Part shown: in pieces, positions 17,850 through 26,392 of the stretch
How positions within the stretch are numbered: position 1 is the first letter of the stretch
Layout of the letters: the number at the start of each line of letters is the position of its first letter
Assembly: GCA_963812885.1 (NCBI GenBank)
Contig: CAWEWZ010000004.1
Location: 1-64,000, forward strand
Length of the DNA: 64,000 nt
DNA from: Bog-756 sp963812885
GTDB taxonomy: Bacteria > Actinomycetota > Acidimicrobiia > Acidimicrobiales > RAAP-2
Reading direction: 5' to 3'
Position numbers and translations under genes: made by a program
The notes under the pieces: generated by a model
Seen by the model: the letters and a program-made list of their open reading frames with translations, nothing else
Told to the model about the DNA's origin: nothing
Databases searched by the model: none

Positions 17850-17879
17850 GCGGGCCGCTCCGTCCTGAGCGGACCGCTC
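17848..17879. terminator. Twin palindromes between convergent genes
   Basis: GAGCGG-G-CCGCTC (17848-17860) and GAGCGG-A-CCGCTC (17867-17879) are perfect 6-1-6 inverted repeats, 19 bases apart. They fill the 28-base gap between the stops of the VOC gene (+) and the hydrolase gene (-) and overlap both ends. They could form hairpins in either transcript. There is no T tract, so termination is an inference. Confidence 0.45.
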
Positions 17880-18555
17880 ACCCGAGCCCGAAGAACTTCA
17901 TGGTGGCATCGATGGCCCCGAAGTCCGAGAGCGTGGCGAAGTGGTCCACGCCGGGTACGGAGACGAAGGAGGCCGACGGCAGCGCGGCGACCAAACGTTC
18001 GGCCGACTTGGTCATGTCCCGCTCGCCCAGGACGACCAGGACCGGACACGAGATGGCGGCAAGGTCGCGTGCGCTGATCGGCTCTCTCGGCCGACGGAGG
18101 AATGCGGCCAGGGACTTCGGATCATTCCCCGTCGAGGCCGCCAACCGGTAGAACAAGCGGGCCTGGATGTCCTCGGGTTCGGCGTCCGCCTCGAGGGCGG
18201 TGGCCAGCGCACTGGGATCGGATGTCTCGAAGATGTTGTCCCCCAGCCCGAGCAGCGCCATTCTCTCGAACCCGTCGGGGTGGGCGACCGCCATCCGTAT
18301 CAGCAGTTCGGCCCCGGCCGAGAAGCCGACGGCATCGGCCGGCCGGGGGAGTGTGGAGAAGACATCCTCCGCCATGGTGGAGTAGGCGGCCGGATCGGTC
18401 TCCGGCGGCGACGATCCGTGGCCCGGGAGATCGATCGGGGCGGCCGTGCAGTCGAAATCGGCCAGGATGTCCACCCATCCGGACTGCTCCCAACTGTGCT
18501 CGAAGGTGGAGGCGAATCCGTGGAGGAGGACCAGCGTGCTGGGTGGTGAGGTCAC
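17878..18555 (-). CDS. Alpha/beta hydrolase
   Basis: 225 residues. The fold signature is 'LVLLHGFASTF' (oxyanion HG), the nucleophile elbow 'AVGFSAGAEL' (GxSxG), the acid in 'VVLGERDMTKS' and the catalytic His in 'VPGVDHFATL'. All three triad residues are in place. A cap of about 50 residues lies between. It resembles 2-succinylbenzoate- or carboxylesterase-like small hydrolases. Substrate unknown. It is followed upstream by the SCO6745-like gene, 22 bases away, and the pair may be co-transcribed. Confidence 0.85.
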   Translation of the reverse strand: MTSPPSTLVLLHGFASTFEHSWEQSGWVDILADFDCTAAPIDLPGHGSSPPETDPAAYSTMAEDVFSTLPRPADAVGFSAGAELLIRMAVAHPDGFERMALLGLGDNIFETSDPSALATALEADAEPEDIQARLFYRLAASTGNDPKSLAAFLRRPREPISARDLAAISCPVLVVLGERDMTKSAERLVAALPSASFVSVPGVDHFATLSDFGAIDATMKFFGLG

Positions 18556-18576
18556 CGCGACGGCGCGCCGGGTCGG

Positions 18577-19335
18577 CTAGCCGGCGGCCACCGGAGTGGC
18601 CACCGCCTCGCGCATGGCCACGGCTCCGGCCGCCAGTGCCTGGCGCTGTGGCCCGTCGAGCGCCTCCAGGAGAACAGCCATTCGGTCGGAGGTCTCGACT
18701 TCGACAGCCAGCCGCCGGGCCACCAACTCCTCGGTCTCCTCGGCGCGGTCGTCGTCGCCGTATCCGTGGAGACCGAAGTAGGTTCCGCCGTGATCGAGCT
18801 GGCACGCCTCGGCGCCGCTCAGACCGGCGTCCACCACGGCGTCGGTGTGCACACCTCCCCGCAGCTCCCGGAGGACGATCGACCAGTAGTAGGCCTCGTG
18901 GATGGCGTCCTTGGGCACCTGGAGGGCAAGATACCCGTCGACGATCGGCCATTTCCCGGCGGGGAGCGAGTCGGCCAGGGCCCGGGCCGCCGCCGAGAAG
19001 GCGCGCAGGACCTCTTCGGGGATGCCGCCGAACGTGGCGTCGGCGTAGTCGTCGGCCGCCTTCATGTGGGTGGTCACCGTCTCCCGGCGATCGGCGCCGA
19101 CCCGGGCCTTCTCGACCATCGAAGCGATGAGGCCGCTCTTGAAGAAGTAGAAGATCCGGTCGACCTCGACGGCGTCGATGTCACCGAGGACCCCTCCCCG
19201 TCCGCCGGCGTAGAAGGTCACCACATCGAGTTCGATCCCTTCGCCCTGAGCGATGGCCTGGGGCGAGAAGTAGAAGCTCATACCCACCGTGCCCATGGGC
19301 TCGGCGATGGTGTCGGCTAGTTCGAGGGTGTCCAT
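18577..19335 (-). CDS. SCO6745-like conserved actinobacterial protein
   Basis: 252 residues, mostly helical. The opening 'FYFSPQAIAQGEG' and 'VTFYAGGRGGVLGD' look like the actinobacterial family named after SCO6745, often described as helix-turn-helix-containing but with no proven function. It has no membrane segment or signal peptide. The ATG start at 19335 is followed directly by the conserved region. It lies just upstream of the alpha/beta hydrolase on the same strand. Confidence 0.55.
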   Translation of the reverse strand: MDTLELADTIAEPMGTVGMSFYFSPQAIAQGEGIELDVVTFYAGGRGGVLGDIDAVEVDRIFYFFKSGLIASMVEKARVGADRRETVTTHMKAADDYADATFGGIPEEVLRAFSAAARALADSLPAGKWPIVDGYLALQVPKDAIHEAYYWSIVLRELRGGVHTDAVVDAGLSGAEACQLDHGGTYFGLHGYGDDDRAEETEELVARRLAVEVETSDRMAVLLEALDGPQRQALAAGAVAMREAVATPVAAG

Positions 19336-19422
19336 GGGGGCAATCTATTACCAACGCCGGTGGAGCGCCCCGGCAGGCGACGAGCCGGCGGCATCGGCGC
19401 CGAGCCGGCATCTGCCGCCGGA

Positions 19423-19908
19423 TCATTCGGTGCCGGACGGAACGGGACCGGTCAGCGGGTAGGGGACGTCGGGAAGACCGGGCATGGGGTTGTCCCACCA
19501 AAGTGTGATCTCGACTCGCTCGGCGATCCGCCACCCGGCCGCCGTCCGCACCATGCGGTCGTGATACCGACCTCCGACGGTGAAGAGCCAGGTCCTGCCG
19601 CCGACCTGCAAGCGGTTGGGGTTCAAGAAACACGACCGGGCCCGGGCCTGGTCGTTGTCCCGCTCGAATTCACGATTGACAACGAGGTGTTGGGTCACGT
19701 CGAATATGGGCAGTACCTCGGAGAGCCATTGGCGGACCACCGGATAGGTTCCCTCGAGGCCACCCGCGGACCGGTAGTCGAGGTGCGCATCGGCGGTGAA
19801 CACGGTGTCGAGCAGGGCCCAGTCACGATTGTCGATGGCGGTGCCATATCTGGTGAGGAGGTCATCCATCTTGAGTCGGTCCGCAACCGCGAAGTCTTCC
19901 CCGTCCAT
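19423..19908 (-). CDS. SnoaL/NTF2-like protein
   Basis: 161 residues of the NTF2-like cone fold: 'DLLTRYGTAIDNRDWALLD' then 'VFTADAHLDYRSAGG' and the closing strands 'RTWLFTVGGRYHDRMVRTAA' and 'GWRIAERVEITLWW'. The Tyr/Asp/His pattern is that of polyketide-cyclase-like or dehydratase-like members. A second, distinct NTF2-like gene lies at 21834. The function is open. Confidence 0.78.
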   Translation of the reverse strand: MDGEDFAVADRLKMDDLLTRYGTAIDNRDWALLDTVFTADAHLDYRSAGGLEGTYPVVRQWLSEVLPIFDVTQHLVVNREFERDNDQARARSCFLNPNRLQVGGRTWLFTVGGRYHDRMVRTAAGWRIAERVEITLWWDNPMPGLPDVPYPLTGPVPSGTE

Positions 19909-19983
19909 GGTGACGAGGTTACAGTCGATCGTCGGGGCGAGACGTTGTGCGACTCCCGTCCCGTGCCCGAAGAGGAGGCCCTT

Positions 19984-21816
19984 GTGACGTCACTGAACGC
20001 CAAGCGCGCCATGGCGGTGGCCGGTGTCGTCCTTCTCGGCGTCACCGGGGTGACCGCCATCACCGCGGCGGGAGCCGCACCATCGCGGCGAGCGGTGCGT
20101 AGCCACGTGACCATCAGCCCGAGCCAGACCCCGGCCTTCCCCGGGGATGCACCCGATCCCGACATCGTCCGCTCGGGCGGGACCTACTACGCCTTCACCA
20201 CCGGCACCAAGCTCGGGAACCATCTGCAGGCGCTCATCGACACCAGCGGCAACCCGGCGTCGGGCTGGCGCCCGTACACCGGAAGCTCGGTCGGGTCGAC
20301 GGCACTGCCCACCACCCCGGGGTGGGAGACGACCGACACCCAGACGTCGCCCGGGGTCTTCTTCTACGGCGGTCACTGGGTCATGTTCTACGACGCCTCG
20401 CAGAACCCCCATCCCGCCGACAGCGGGAGCAGCTGCCTGTCCGTGGCCACCGCCCCCTCGCTGAGCCCGGCCCCGGTATTCACCGACTCCTCCTCCGGGC
20501 CGATCTTCTGCGGGTACGGGGGAGGTGTGCTCGACCCCAGCCCGTTCGTCGATCCGGCCACCGGAGCGGCCTACCTGTTGTGGAAGTCGAACGACGGCAG
20601 TTCCGCGGAACCGTCCCAGGTCTGGTCGGTGCAGCTGGGGGCCAGCGGCACGACCTTCGCCGGGTCTCCGACCGCCCTGCTCACCGTGGACCAGGCCGCG
20701 CTGCCCTGGGAGACCACCTTCGACGACCCCCAGATGGTGTCGAGCAACGGTATCTATTCGCTGCTCTTCTCGGTGGGGAACTTCGAGTCGGCCACCTACG
20801 CCCAGGCGCTGACCACCTGCTCGGGGCCGTCGGGCCCCTGCAGTCAGCCGGCGTCCGCACCCTTCCTCGGCTCCTACCCGAGCGTGGCCGGCCCGGGCGG
20901 AGGGTCGCTGTTCACCGACGCCCACGGGAACTGGTGGCTGGGCTATGCCGGGTGGCCGAGCTCATGCACCAACTACTCGTGCGGGGGGGTGCGGCGGCTG
21001 TTCGTGGCCCCGATCAATCTGGGCACCAACATCGAGGTCCCCTGTCACCGTCCGTCCGGAACACCCGCCGGCTACCGGCTCACCGCCAGTGACGGCGGCA
21101 TCTTCAACTTCGGCAACCTCCCCTTCTGCGGCTCGACCGGTGGGATCGTCCTCAATCAACCGGTGGTGGGCATGGCCGGCACCAGTGACGGCGGGGGCTA
21201 CTGGACGGTGGCCAGGGACGGCGGCATCTTCTCCTTCGGCGACGCCCATTTCTACGGATCGACCGGCGACATCCGACTCAACCAGCCCATCGTGGGCATG
21301 GCCTCGGCCCCGGGCGGCCGGGGCTACTGGCTGGTGGCCGCCGACGGCGGGATCTTCTCCTTCGGCGACGCCCATTTCTACGGATCGACCGGCGACATCC
21401 GTCTCAACCAGCCCATCGTGGGCATGGCCTCGGCCCCGGGCGGCCGGGGCTACTGGCTGGTGGCCGCCGACGGCGGGATCTTCTCCTTCGGCGACGCCCA
21501 CTTCTACGGCTCGACCGGCGACATCCGTCTCAACCAGCCCATCGTGGGCATGGCCTCGGCCCCGGGCGGCCGGGGCTACTGGCTGGTGGCCGCCGACGGC
21601 GGGATCTTCTCCTTCGGCGACGCCCACTTCTACGGCTCGACCGGCGACATCCGTCTCAACCAGCCCATCGTGGGCATGGCCTCGGCCCCGGGCGGCCGGG
21701 GCTACTGGCTGGTGGCCGCCGACGGCGGGATCTTCTCCTTCGGCAACGCCCACTTCTACGGCTCGACCGGGTCCATCCACCTCAACCGACCCATCGTGGG
21801 CATGAGCAGCTCGTGA
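19984..21816 (+). CDS. Secreted GH43-like glycosidase fused to six 'GYW' repeats
   Basis: 610 residues. GTG 19984 follows AGAGGAGG. A Sec signal ('AVAGVVLLGVTGVTAITAAG') leads into a five-bladed-propeller-like domain (~55-355). 'DAPDPDIVRSGGTYYAF' matches the GH43 base Asp, 'LDPSPFVDPATGAAYLLWKS' the second Asp and 'WETTFDDPQMV' a possible acid Glu. GH43 enzymes cleave arabinan/xylan-type sugars; activity is not proven. From residue ~365 come six 42-residue repeats (GYWLVAADGGIFSFGDAHF...), three of them identical in protein. The repeats resemble those at the left edge of the window. No anchor is visible, so release or binding through the repeats is likely. Confidence 0.82.
   Translation: MTSLNAKRAMAVAGVVLLGVTGVTAITAAGAAPSRRAVRSHVTISPSQTPAFPGDAPDPDIVRSGGTYYAFTTGTKLGNHLQALIDTSGNPASGWRPYTGSSVGSTALPTTPGWETTDTQTSPGVFFYGGHWVMFYDASQNPHPADSGSSCLSVATAPSLSPAPVFTDSSSGPIFCGYGGGVLDPSPFVDPATGAAYLLWKSNDGSSAEPSQVWSVQLGASGTTFAGSPTALLTVDQAALPWETTFDDPQMVSSNGIYSLLFSVGNFESATYAQALTTCSGPSGPCSQPASAPFLGSYPSVAGPGGGSLFTDAHGNWWLGYAGWPSSCTNYSCGGVRRLFVAPINLGTNIEVPCHRPSGTPAGYRLTASDGGIFNFGNLPFCGSTGGIVLNQPVVGMAGTSDGGGYWTVARDGGIFSFGDAHFYGSTGDIRLNQPIVGMASAPGGRGYWLVAADGGIFSFGDAHFYGSTGDIRLNQPIVGMASAPGGRGYWLVAADGGIFSFGDAHFYGSTGDIRLNQPIVGMASAPGGRGYWLVAADGGIFSFGDAHFYGSTGDIRLNQPIVGMASAPGGRGYWLVAADGGIFSFGNAHFYGSTGSIHLNRPIVGMSSS
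21289..21792 (+). repeat. 126-bp tandem repeats within the GH43-like gene
   Basis: Four consecutive 126-bp units starting at 21289, 21415, 21541 and 21667, each encoding 42 residues. The units differ at only a few positions (for example cccatttc against cccacttc, and GGC-GAC against GGC-AAC in the last). More diverged units of the same family extend from about 21076 to 21816. Near-identity at DNA level points to recent duplication or gene conversion. Confidence 0.85.
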
Positions 21817-21833
21817 TCCCGGGAGATTGATTC

Positions 21834-22274
21834 GTGGAGTTGTGGGAGCTGGTGGCCCGGGAGAGCATCCGTGACCTGGTGGCCCGCTACAACGCCAATG
21901 CCGACTCCGGTCGGTTCGAACAGGTGCTGGAGTGCTTCGCCGATGACGCCGTCATGGAGCTCGACGGGACGCCCTACCGGGGTCACGACGAGATCCGCTC
22001 CATCTTCACCGATGCTGCGGCGCGGGCCCGCCGCGGGCCGGGGCCGGTGCTGGTCCGTCATCACACCAGCACGCTGCAGATCGACGTGGCCGGGCCCGAC
22101 GATGCCTCCTCACGTTGCTACTACCAGGTCCTGAGTGCGGACGGTCTCGACCACTGGGGCCGCTATCTGGATACCTACGGAGTGACCGGCGGTCGATGGA
22201 AGTTCGTCCATCGACGCGAGTTCCTCGACGGATTCGTCCCCGGCAGCTGGACCCGCCGGGACGAGTCGCGGTAG
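21834..22274 (+). CDS. SnoaL-like (NTF2 family) protein
   Basis: 146 residues: 'ESIRDLVARYNANADSGRFE', 'CFADDAVMELDGTPYRGHDE' and closing strands 'STLQIDVAGPDDASSRCYYQ' and 'GGRWKFVHRREF'. This is the aromatic-compound/ketosteroid-isomerase-like NTF2 fold used by isomerases, dehydratases and ring-hydroxylating small subunits. GTG 21834 follows GGGAG closely. It begins 17 bases after the GH43-like gene, but a functional link is not obvious. Confidence 0.8.
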   Translation: MELWELVARESIRDLVARYNANADSGRFEQVLECFADDAVMELDGTPYRGHDEIRSIFTDAAARARRGPGPVLVRHHTSTLQIDVAGPDDASSRCYYQVLSADGLDHWGRYLDTYGVTGGRWKFVHRREFLDGFVPGSWTRRDESR

Positions 22275-22306
22275 GCCATGCCTCCGGGGTCGAAGAGGAC
22301 CCTGGC

Positions 22307-23693
22307 TCAGCCGGGCGTGTCCTCTGACCCACACCGACTTGAGATTGCAGAACTCCCGGATCCCGTGAGCGGTGAGCTCGCGCCCGTACCCGGACGTCTT
22401 GATCCCCCCGAACGGAAGTTCGGGGAACGAGGTCACGTTGCCGTTGATGAAGACCATGCCCGCCTCGAGTTCGCTGATCAGCCGCCGGCCCTCGGACTCG
22501 TCGTTCGTCCAGGCGTTGGCCCCCAGCCCGAAGTCGGTGCCGTTGGCCAGCTCGACGGCCTCCTCGATGCTGCCGACCCGGTAGAGGGTGGCCACCGGCC
22601 CGAAGACCTCCTCGGTGTGCACCCGCATCGCCGGGGTGATCCCGCTGAGCACGGTGGGCGGGTAGTACCACCCGGCTCCGCCGGGAGCCTTTCCTCCGCA
22701 CAGGACGTCGGCCCCGTGGGCGACGGCATCATCGACCAGCCCGACGATGTCGGCCAGCTGCTGCTCGGTGGCCAGCGGGCCGATGTCGGTCTTCTCGTCC
22801 ATGGGATCGCCGACCACCCGCGAGGCCATCCGATCGACGAACAGACGCTCGAACTCGTCGGCCACATCGGCGTGGACGATGAACCGCTTGGCCGCGATAC
22901 AGGACTGGCCGTTGTTGAGGCAGCGGGCGAAGGTCGCCACCTCGGCCGCCTTGTCCAGGGGGGCCGACGGCATGACGAGGAAGGGATCGCTGCCGCCCAG
23001 CTCGAGCACCGACTTCTTCACCACGTCGCCGGCGATGGCGGCCACCGACGAACCGGCCGGTCCCGACCCGGTGAGGGTCACCGCCACCACCCGCGGATCG
23101 CGGATGACCGCCTCGACCTTCTTCGATCCGATGAGCAGGGTCTGGAAGGCTCCGTCGGGGAAGCCGGCCCGGCTGAACAGCTCCTGGAGGTAGACGGCCG
23201 TCTGGGGGACGTTGGAGGCATGCTTGAGCAGCCCGACGTTGCCGGCCATCAGGGCCGGTGCGGCGAAGCGCATGACCTGCCAGAGGGGGAAGTTCCAGGG
23301 CATGACGGCGAGGACGGGCCCGAGCGGCTCATAGCGGGCGTAGGCCGAGGTCGCCCCGACGGCGTCGGCGTCGGCCGGTTCGTCGGCCAGAAACCCCTCC
23401 GCCCGTTGGGCGAAATAGCGGCACGCCCGGGCGCATTTGAGCACTTCCTGGCGGGCGGAGACCAGTGTCTTGCCCATCTCGGTGGTCATCATCTCCGCCG
23501 TCTGGTCGACGTCGGCGTCGAGAATCTCGGCCGCCCGGGTCATCCAGGCCGACCGCTCGGCGAAGGAGGTGCGGCGGTAGGTGCGGAAGGTGGCCGCCGC
23601 GTTGGCCAGGATGCCGTCGATCTCATCCCCGGTGAGCTCGGTGAAGGTCTTCAGGACCTGGCCGGTGGTTGGGTTGACGGTGCTGATGGCCAT
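22307..23693 (-). CDS. NAD(P)-dependent aldehyde dehydrogenase, succinate-semialdehyde type (frame break near the 3' end)
   Basis: About 461 residues. Catalytic Cys is in 'NNGQSCIAAKRF', the general base Glu in 'VLELGGSDPFLV', and the family motifs 'VMPWNFPLWQV' and 'EEVFGPVATLYRV' are present. It resembles short-form succinate-semialdehyde dehydrogenases. After 'FCNLKSVWV' the open frame runs 65 codons too far, into DNA antisense to the NTF2 gene. Removing one base at 22321-22322 gives 'VWVRDTPG' and a stop at 22307, the usual length. ATG at 23693. No dedicated regulator is seen. Confidence 0.88.
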
Positions 23694-23783
23694 GGCACGG
23701 CTCCTCGGTTGTTCGATGACATCGGTGATGGACCTGTGGAGGATTCGACACCCGGGGCGACCGGCCACGGCCGACCGTCACGG

Positions 23784-25539
23784 TCAATGCCTTGATTCTG
23801 CCTCTTCGGCCAGAGCCAGCCAACGCTCCTCGGCCTCGTGCAGCGCGACCTGGGCCTCGGCCAGTTGATCGCCCAATCGGGCCATCTCCCGGTGGTCGGA
23901 GGTTCCGGCCAACGCGTCGGTGACCTTGTCCCGGTCCCGCTGGAGGCGGGTCATTTGCTTTTCGGCCTCTCGCAGCTCTCGGCCGAGGGGTGCCGACCCC
24001 GGGCCGGCACCGGGTCGGGCCTTCCGCCGGTCGCCCGGTGGGGCGATCGTGGTGGACGGGAGCGAGCCGGATCGACGGGGGGCGTCGTGCCCGGTCCGGG
24101 CCAACCAGCCATCGATACCTCCCCGGACCTCGCAGACCCCGCCACCGGGCTCCACCGTGACCAGCCGCTCGCTGGTCCGTTCGAGGAAGGTCCGGTCGTG
24201 GCTGACCGTCACCAGGGCGCCGGGCCAGTCCTCGACGAACTCCTCGAGGATCCGCAGCGTGTCCAGATCGAGGTCGTTGGTCGGCTCGTCGAGGAAGAGC
24301 ACGTTGGGACGGCCGGCGATGACCAGCAGGAGCTGCAGACGCCGCCGCTCCCCGCCCGACAGGGTGCCGACCGGGGCGAAGGTCAACTCCCCGGCGAACC
24401 AGAACCGCTTCATCAGCTCCACGTCGGCCAGCGATCCGGGGGAGCGGTGGGGGCCGGCGACCAGGTCCTGGACGCGCGCCCGGGGATCGAGCTCGATCCC
24501 TTGCTGGTCGTAGTAGCCGGTGACCACGGTCGGCCCGACCTCCACGCTCCCGGTGGTGGGCGGGCGACGGCCGGCCAGCAGGTCGACCAGGGTCGACTTC
24601 CCGGTCCCGTTGGCACCGACGATCCCGAGGCGCTCACGCCGGCCGAGCACGAGATTCGACACCGGACAGCACCGCCGGCCCGTCGCCATAGCGGAACCCG
24701 ACGTCGACGCACTCGATGACCTTGTCGCCGAGGCGGGGGGTGACCGCGGTGAGCTCGAGATCGGTCGCCCGGGCCGGGGCCTCGGGCCGGTCCCCGATGA
24801 GTCTGACGGCGGCGTCGACCCGGGCCTGGGGCTTGCGGGAACGGGCCTGGGCGCCGCGCCGGAGCCAGGCCAGCTCCCGCCGGGCCAGGTTCCGGCGGGT
24901 GGCCTCCGCGGTTGCCGCCTGCTCTTCACGGTCCGCCCTGGCCGCCAGGTAGGAGGCGTATCCCCCTTCATGGGTGAACGAGTGGCCCCGGTCGAGCTCG
25001 ACCATCCGGGTGGTGACCCGGTCGAGCAGGTGACGGTCGTGGGTCACCAGGACGAGCCCGCCACGGAACGACAGGAGCTGCTGTTCGAGCCAGGAGACCG
25101 CCCCCAGGTCGAGGTGGTTGGTGGGCTCGTCGAGCACCAGGAGCTCGGCCGGGTGGGCCAGGACCCGGGCCAGGGCCACCCGCTTGGCCTGACCCCCCGA
25201 CAGGGTGTTCACGTCGGCGTCGGCCGCCGCGGTCATGCCCAGTCGGTCGAGGGCCGATTCGGCTTCCCATCCCCGGCCCACCGCATCGGTCACCGTCCCC
25301 GGCGGCAGTTCGGGCACCTGCTCGAGGAAGCCCACCCGCGACCCCCGTCCCCGTCGTACCTGTCCCTCGTCAGGAAGGCCCACGCCGGCCACGATGCGCA
25401 GCAGCGTGGACTTGCCCGTGCCGTTGATGCCCACCACGCCGACCCGGTCCCCGTCCGAGATGGTGAGCGAGAGCCCCTCGAACAGGACCCGGTGGGAGTG
25501 GCGCACGGCGACGTCCTGGAGATCGACGAGCACGGCCAC
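23784..25539 (-). CDS. ABC-F family ATPase (one frame break)
   Basis: About 584 residues after repair: two ABC domains without membrane segments. Domain 1 has 'VGINGTGKSTLLRIVAG', 'NTLSGGQAKRVALARVL', 'LLVLDEPTNHLDL'; domain 2 has 'VGANGTGKSTLVDLLAG', 'GTLSGGERRRLQLLL', 'VLFLDEPTNDLDL'; the C-terminus is a coiled-coil (~500-580) as in Uup. The domains are in different frames, joined by one extra base near 24657 that turns 'AVLSGVNLVLGRRER' out of frame. ABC-F proteins act on ribosomes (translation rescue or antibiotic protection). Start taken as GTG 25539. Confidence 0.88.
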
Positions 25540-25580
25540 GACCCATCCAGGGTATCGGGCGGCCCCACGGGGCACGCCGG

Positions 25581-26375
25581 TTACAGCGGTGGGGCCGGCA
25601 CGGTGATGGCCGGCGAGTCGGTCCCGCCGTCCACCTGGAAGATCTTGCCGGTGACCCATCCCGATGCCGGCGAGGCCAGGTAGAGGGCGCAGGCGGCGAT
25701 GTCCTCGACGGTGCCGGGCCGGCCCATCGGCGTTCCCGAGATGAATTGGTGGCGGAGGGTCTCGTCGGTGAGGACGACGTCGAGGGAGTCGGTGGCCACC
25801 CCGCCCACCGAGATGGCGTTGACTCTGACCTTGGGCGCCAGTTCGGGAGCCATGTTCCTGGTCACCATGTTGAGGGCGGCCTTGGCCGCACCGTAGGCCA
25901 CGAACGACGGCTGGACCATGTCGCTCGACCGGGACGAGATGTTCACCACTGCGCCGCCGCCGGCCGTCTCCACCATCCGCGGGGCCACCAGCTTGGTGAG
26001 GAGGAAGGCCTGGGTGACGTTGAAGCGCAACGCCGTCTCGAAGAAGGCCTCCGAGGTGCGCAGGGCGGCCGCCGGATAGGTGCCGCCGGCGTTGTTGACG
26101 AGGATGTCGACCTTGCCGAACTCCTCGATGGTGGCTTCGATCAGACGTTCGTGATCCTCGGTGACCATCACGTCGGTGACGACGGCCAAGGCCCCCCGGC
26201 CGCGGTCCTCGACCTCGGAGACCGTCGAATCGAGATCCGAGCGGGTGCGGGCGGCGGCCACGATGTCGGCACCGGCCTCGGCGAAGCCGAGGGCGATGCC
26301 CCGCCCGATACCCCGTCCGGCACCGGTGACGACGGCGACCTTGTCGGTGAGCAGGAATCGATCGAGGAGGCTCAT
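25581..26375 (-). CDS. SDR family oxidoreductase
   Basis: 264 residues, a classical short-chain dehydrogenase. NAD(P) motif 'VVTGAGRGIGRGIALG', 'NNAGG', catalytic Ser in 'VVNISSRSS', and Tyr/Lys in 'AYGAAKAAL' are all present. The C-terminus 'YLASPASGWVTGKIFQVDGG' is standard. It lies 17 bases downstream of the dihydrodipicolinate-reductase-like gene, so the two probably form an operon. Similar pairs occur in mycobacterial lipid or steroid catabolism; the substrate is not known. Confidence 0.92.
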   Translation of the reverse strand: MSLLDRFLLTDKVAVVTGAGRGIGRGIALGFAEAGADIVAAARTRSDLDSTVSEVEDRGRGALAVVTDVMVTEDHERLIEATIEEFGKVDILVNNAGGTYPAAALRTSEAFFETALRFNVTQAFLLTKLVAPRMVETAGGGAVVNISSRSSDMVQPSFVAYGAAKAALNMVTRNMAPELAPKVRVNAISVGGVATDSLDVVLTDETLRHQFISGTPMGRPGTVEDIAACALYLASPASGWVTGKIFQVDGGTDSPAITVPAPPL

Positions 26376-26392
26376 GGTGCAGTCCTTCCCGC

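Noticed and set aside
21289..21792. Regular 126-bp repeats considered as a CRISPR-like or non-coding array
   Set aside because: Period is a multiple of three, the repeats are in frame in one secreted protein and there are no unique spacers.
22110..22306. Extra 65-codon C-terminal tail of the aldehyde dehydrogenase overlapping the NTF2 gene
   Set aside because: The tail is the antisense of a conserved gene, and removing one base gives a stop at the family's usual length.
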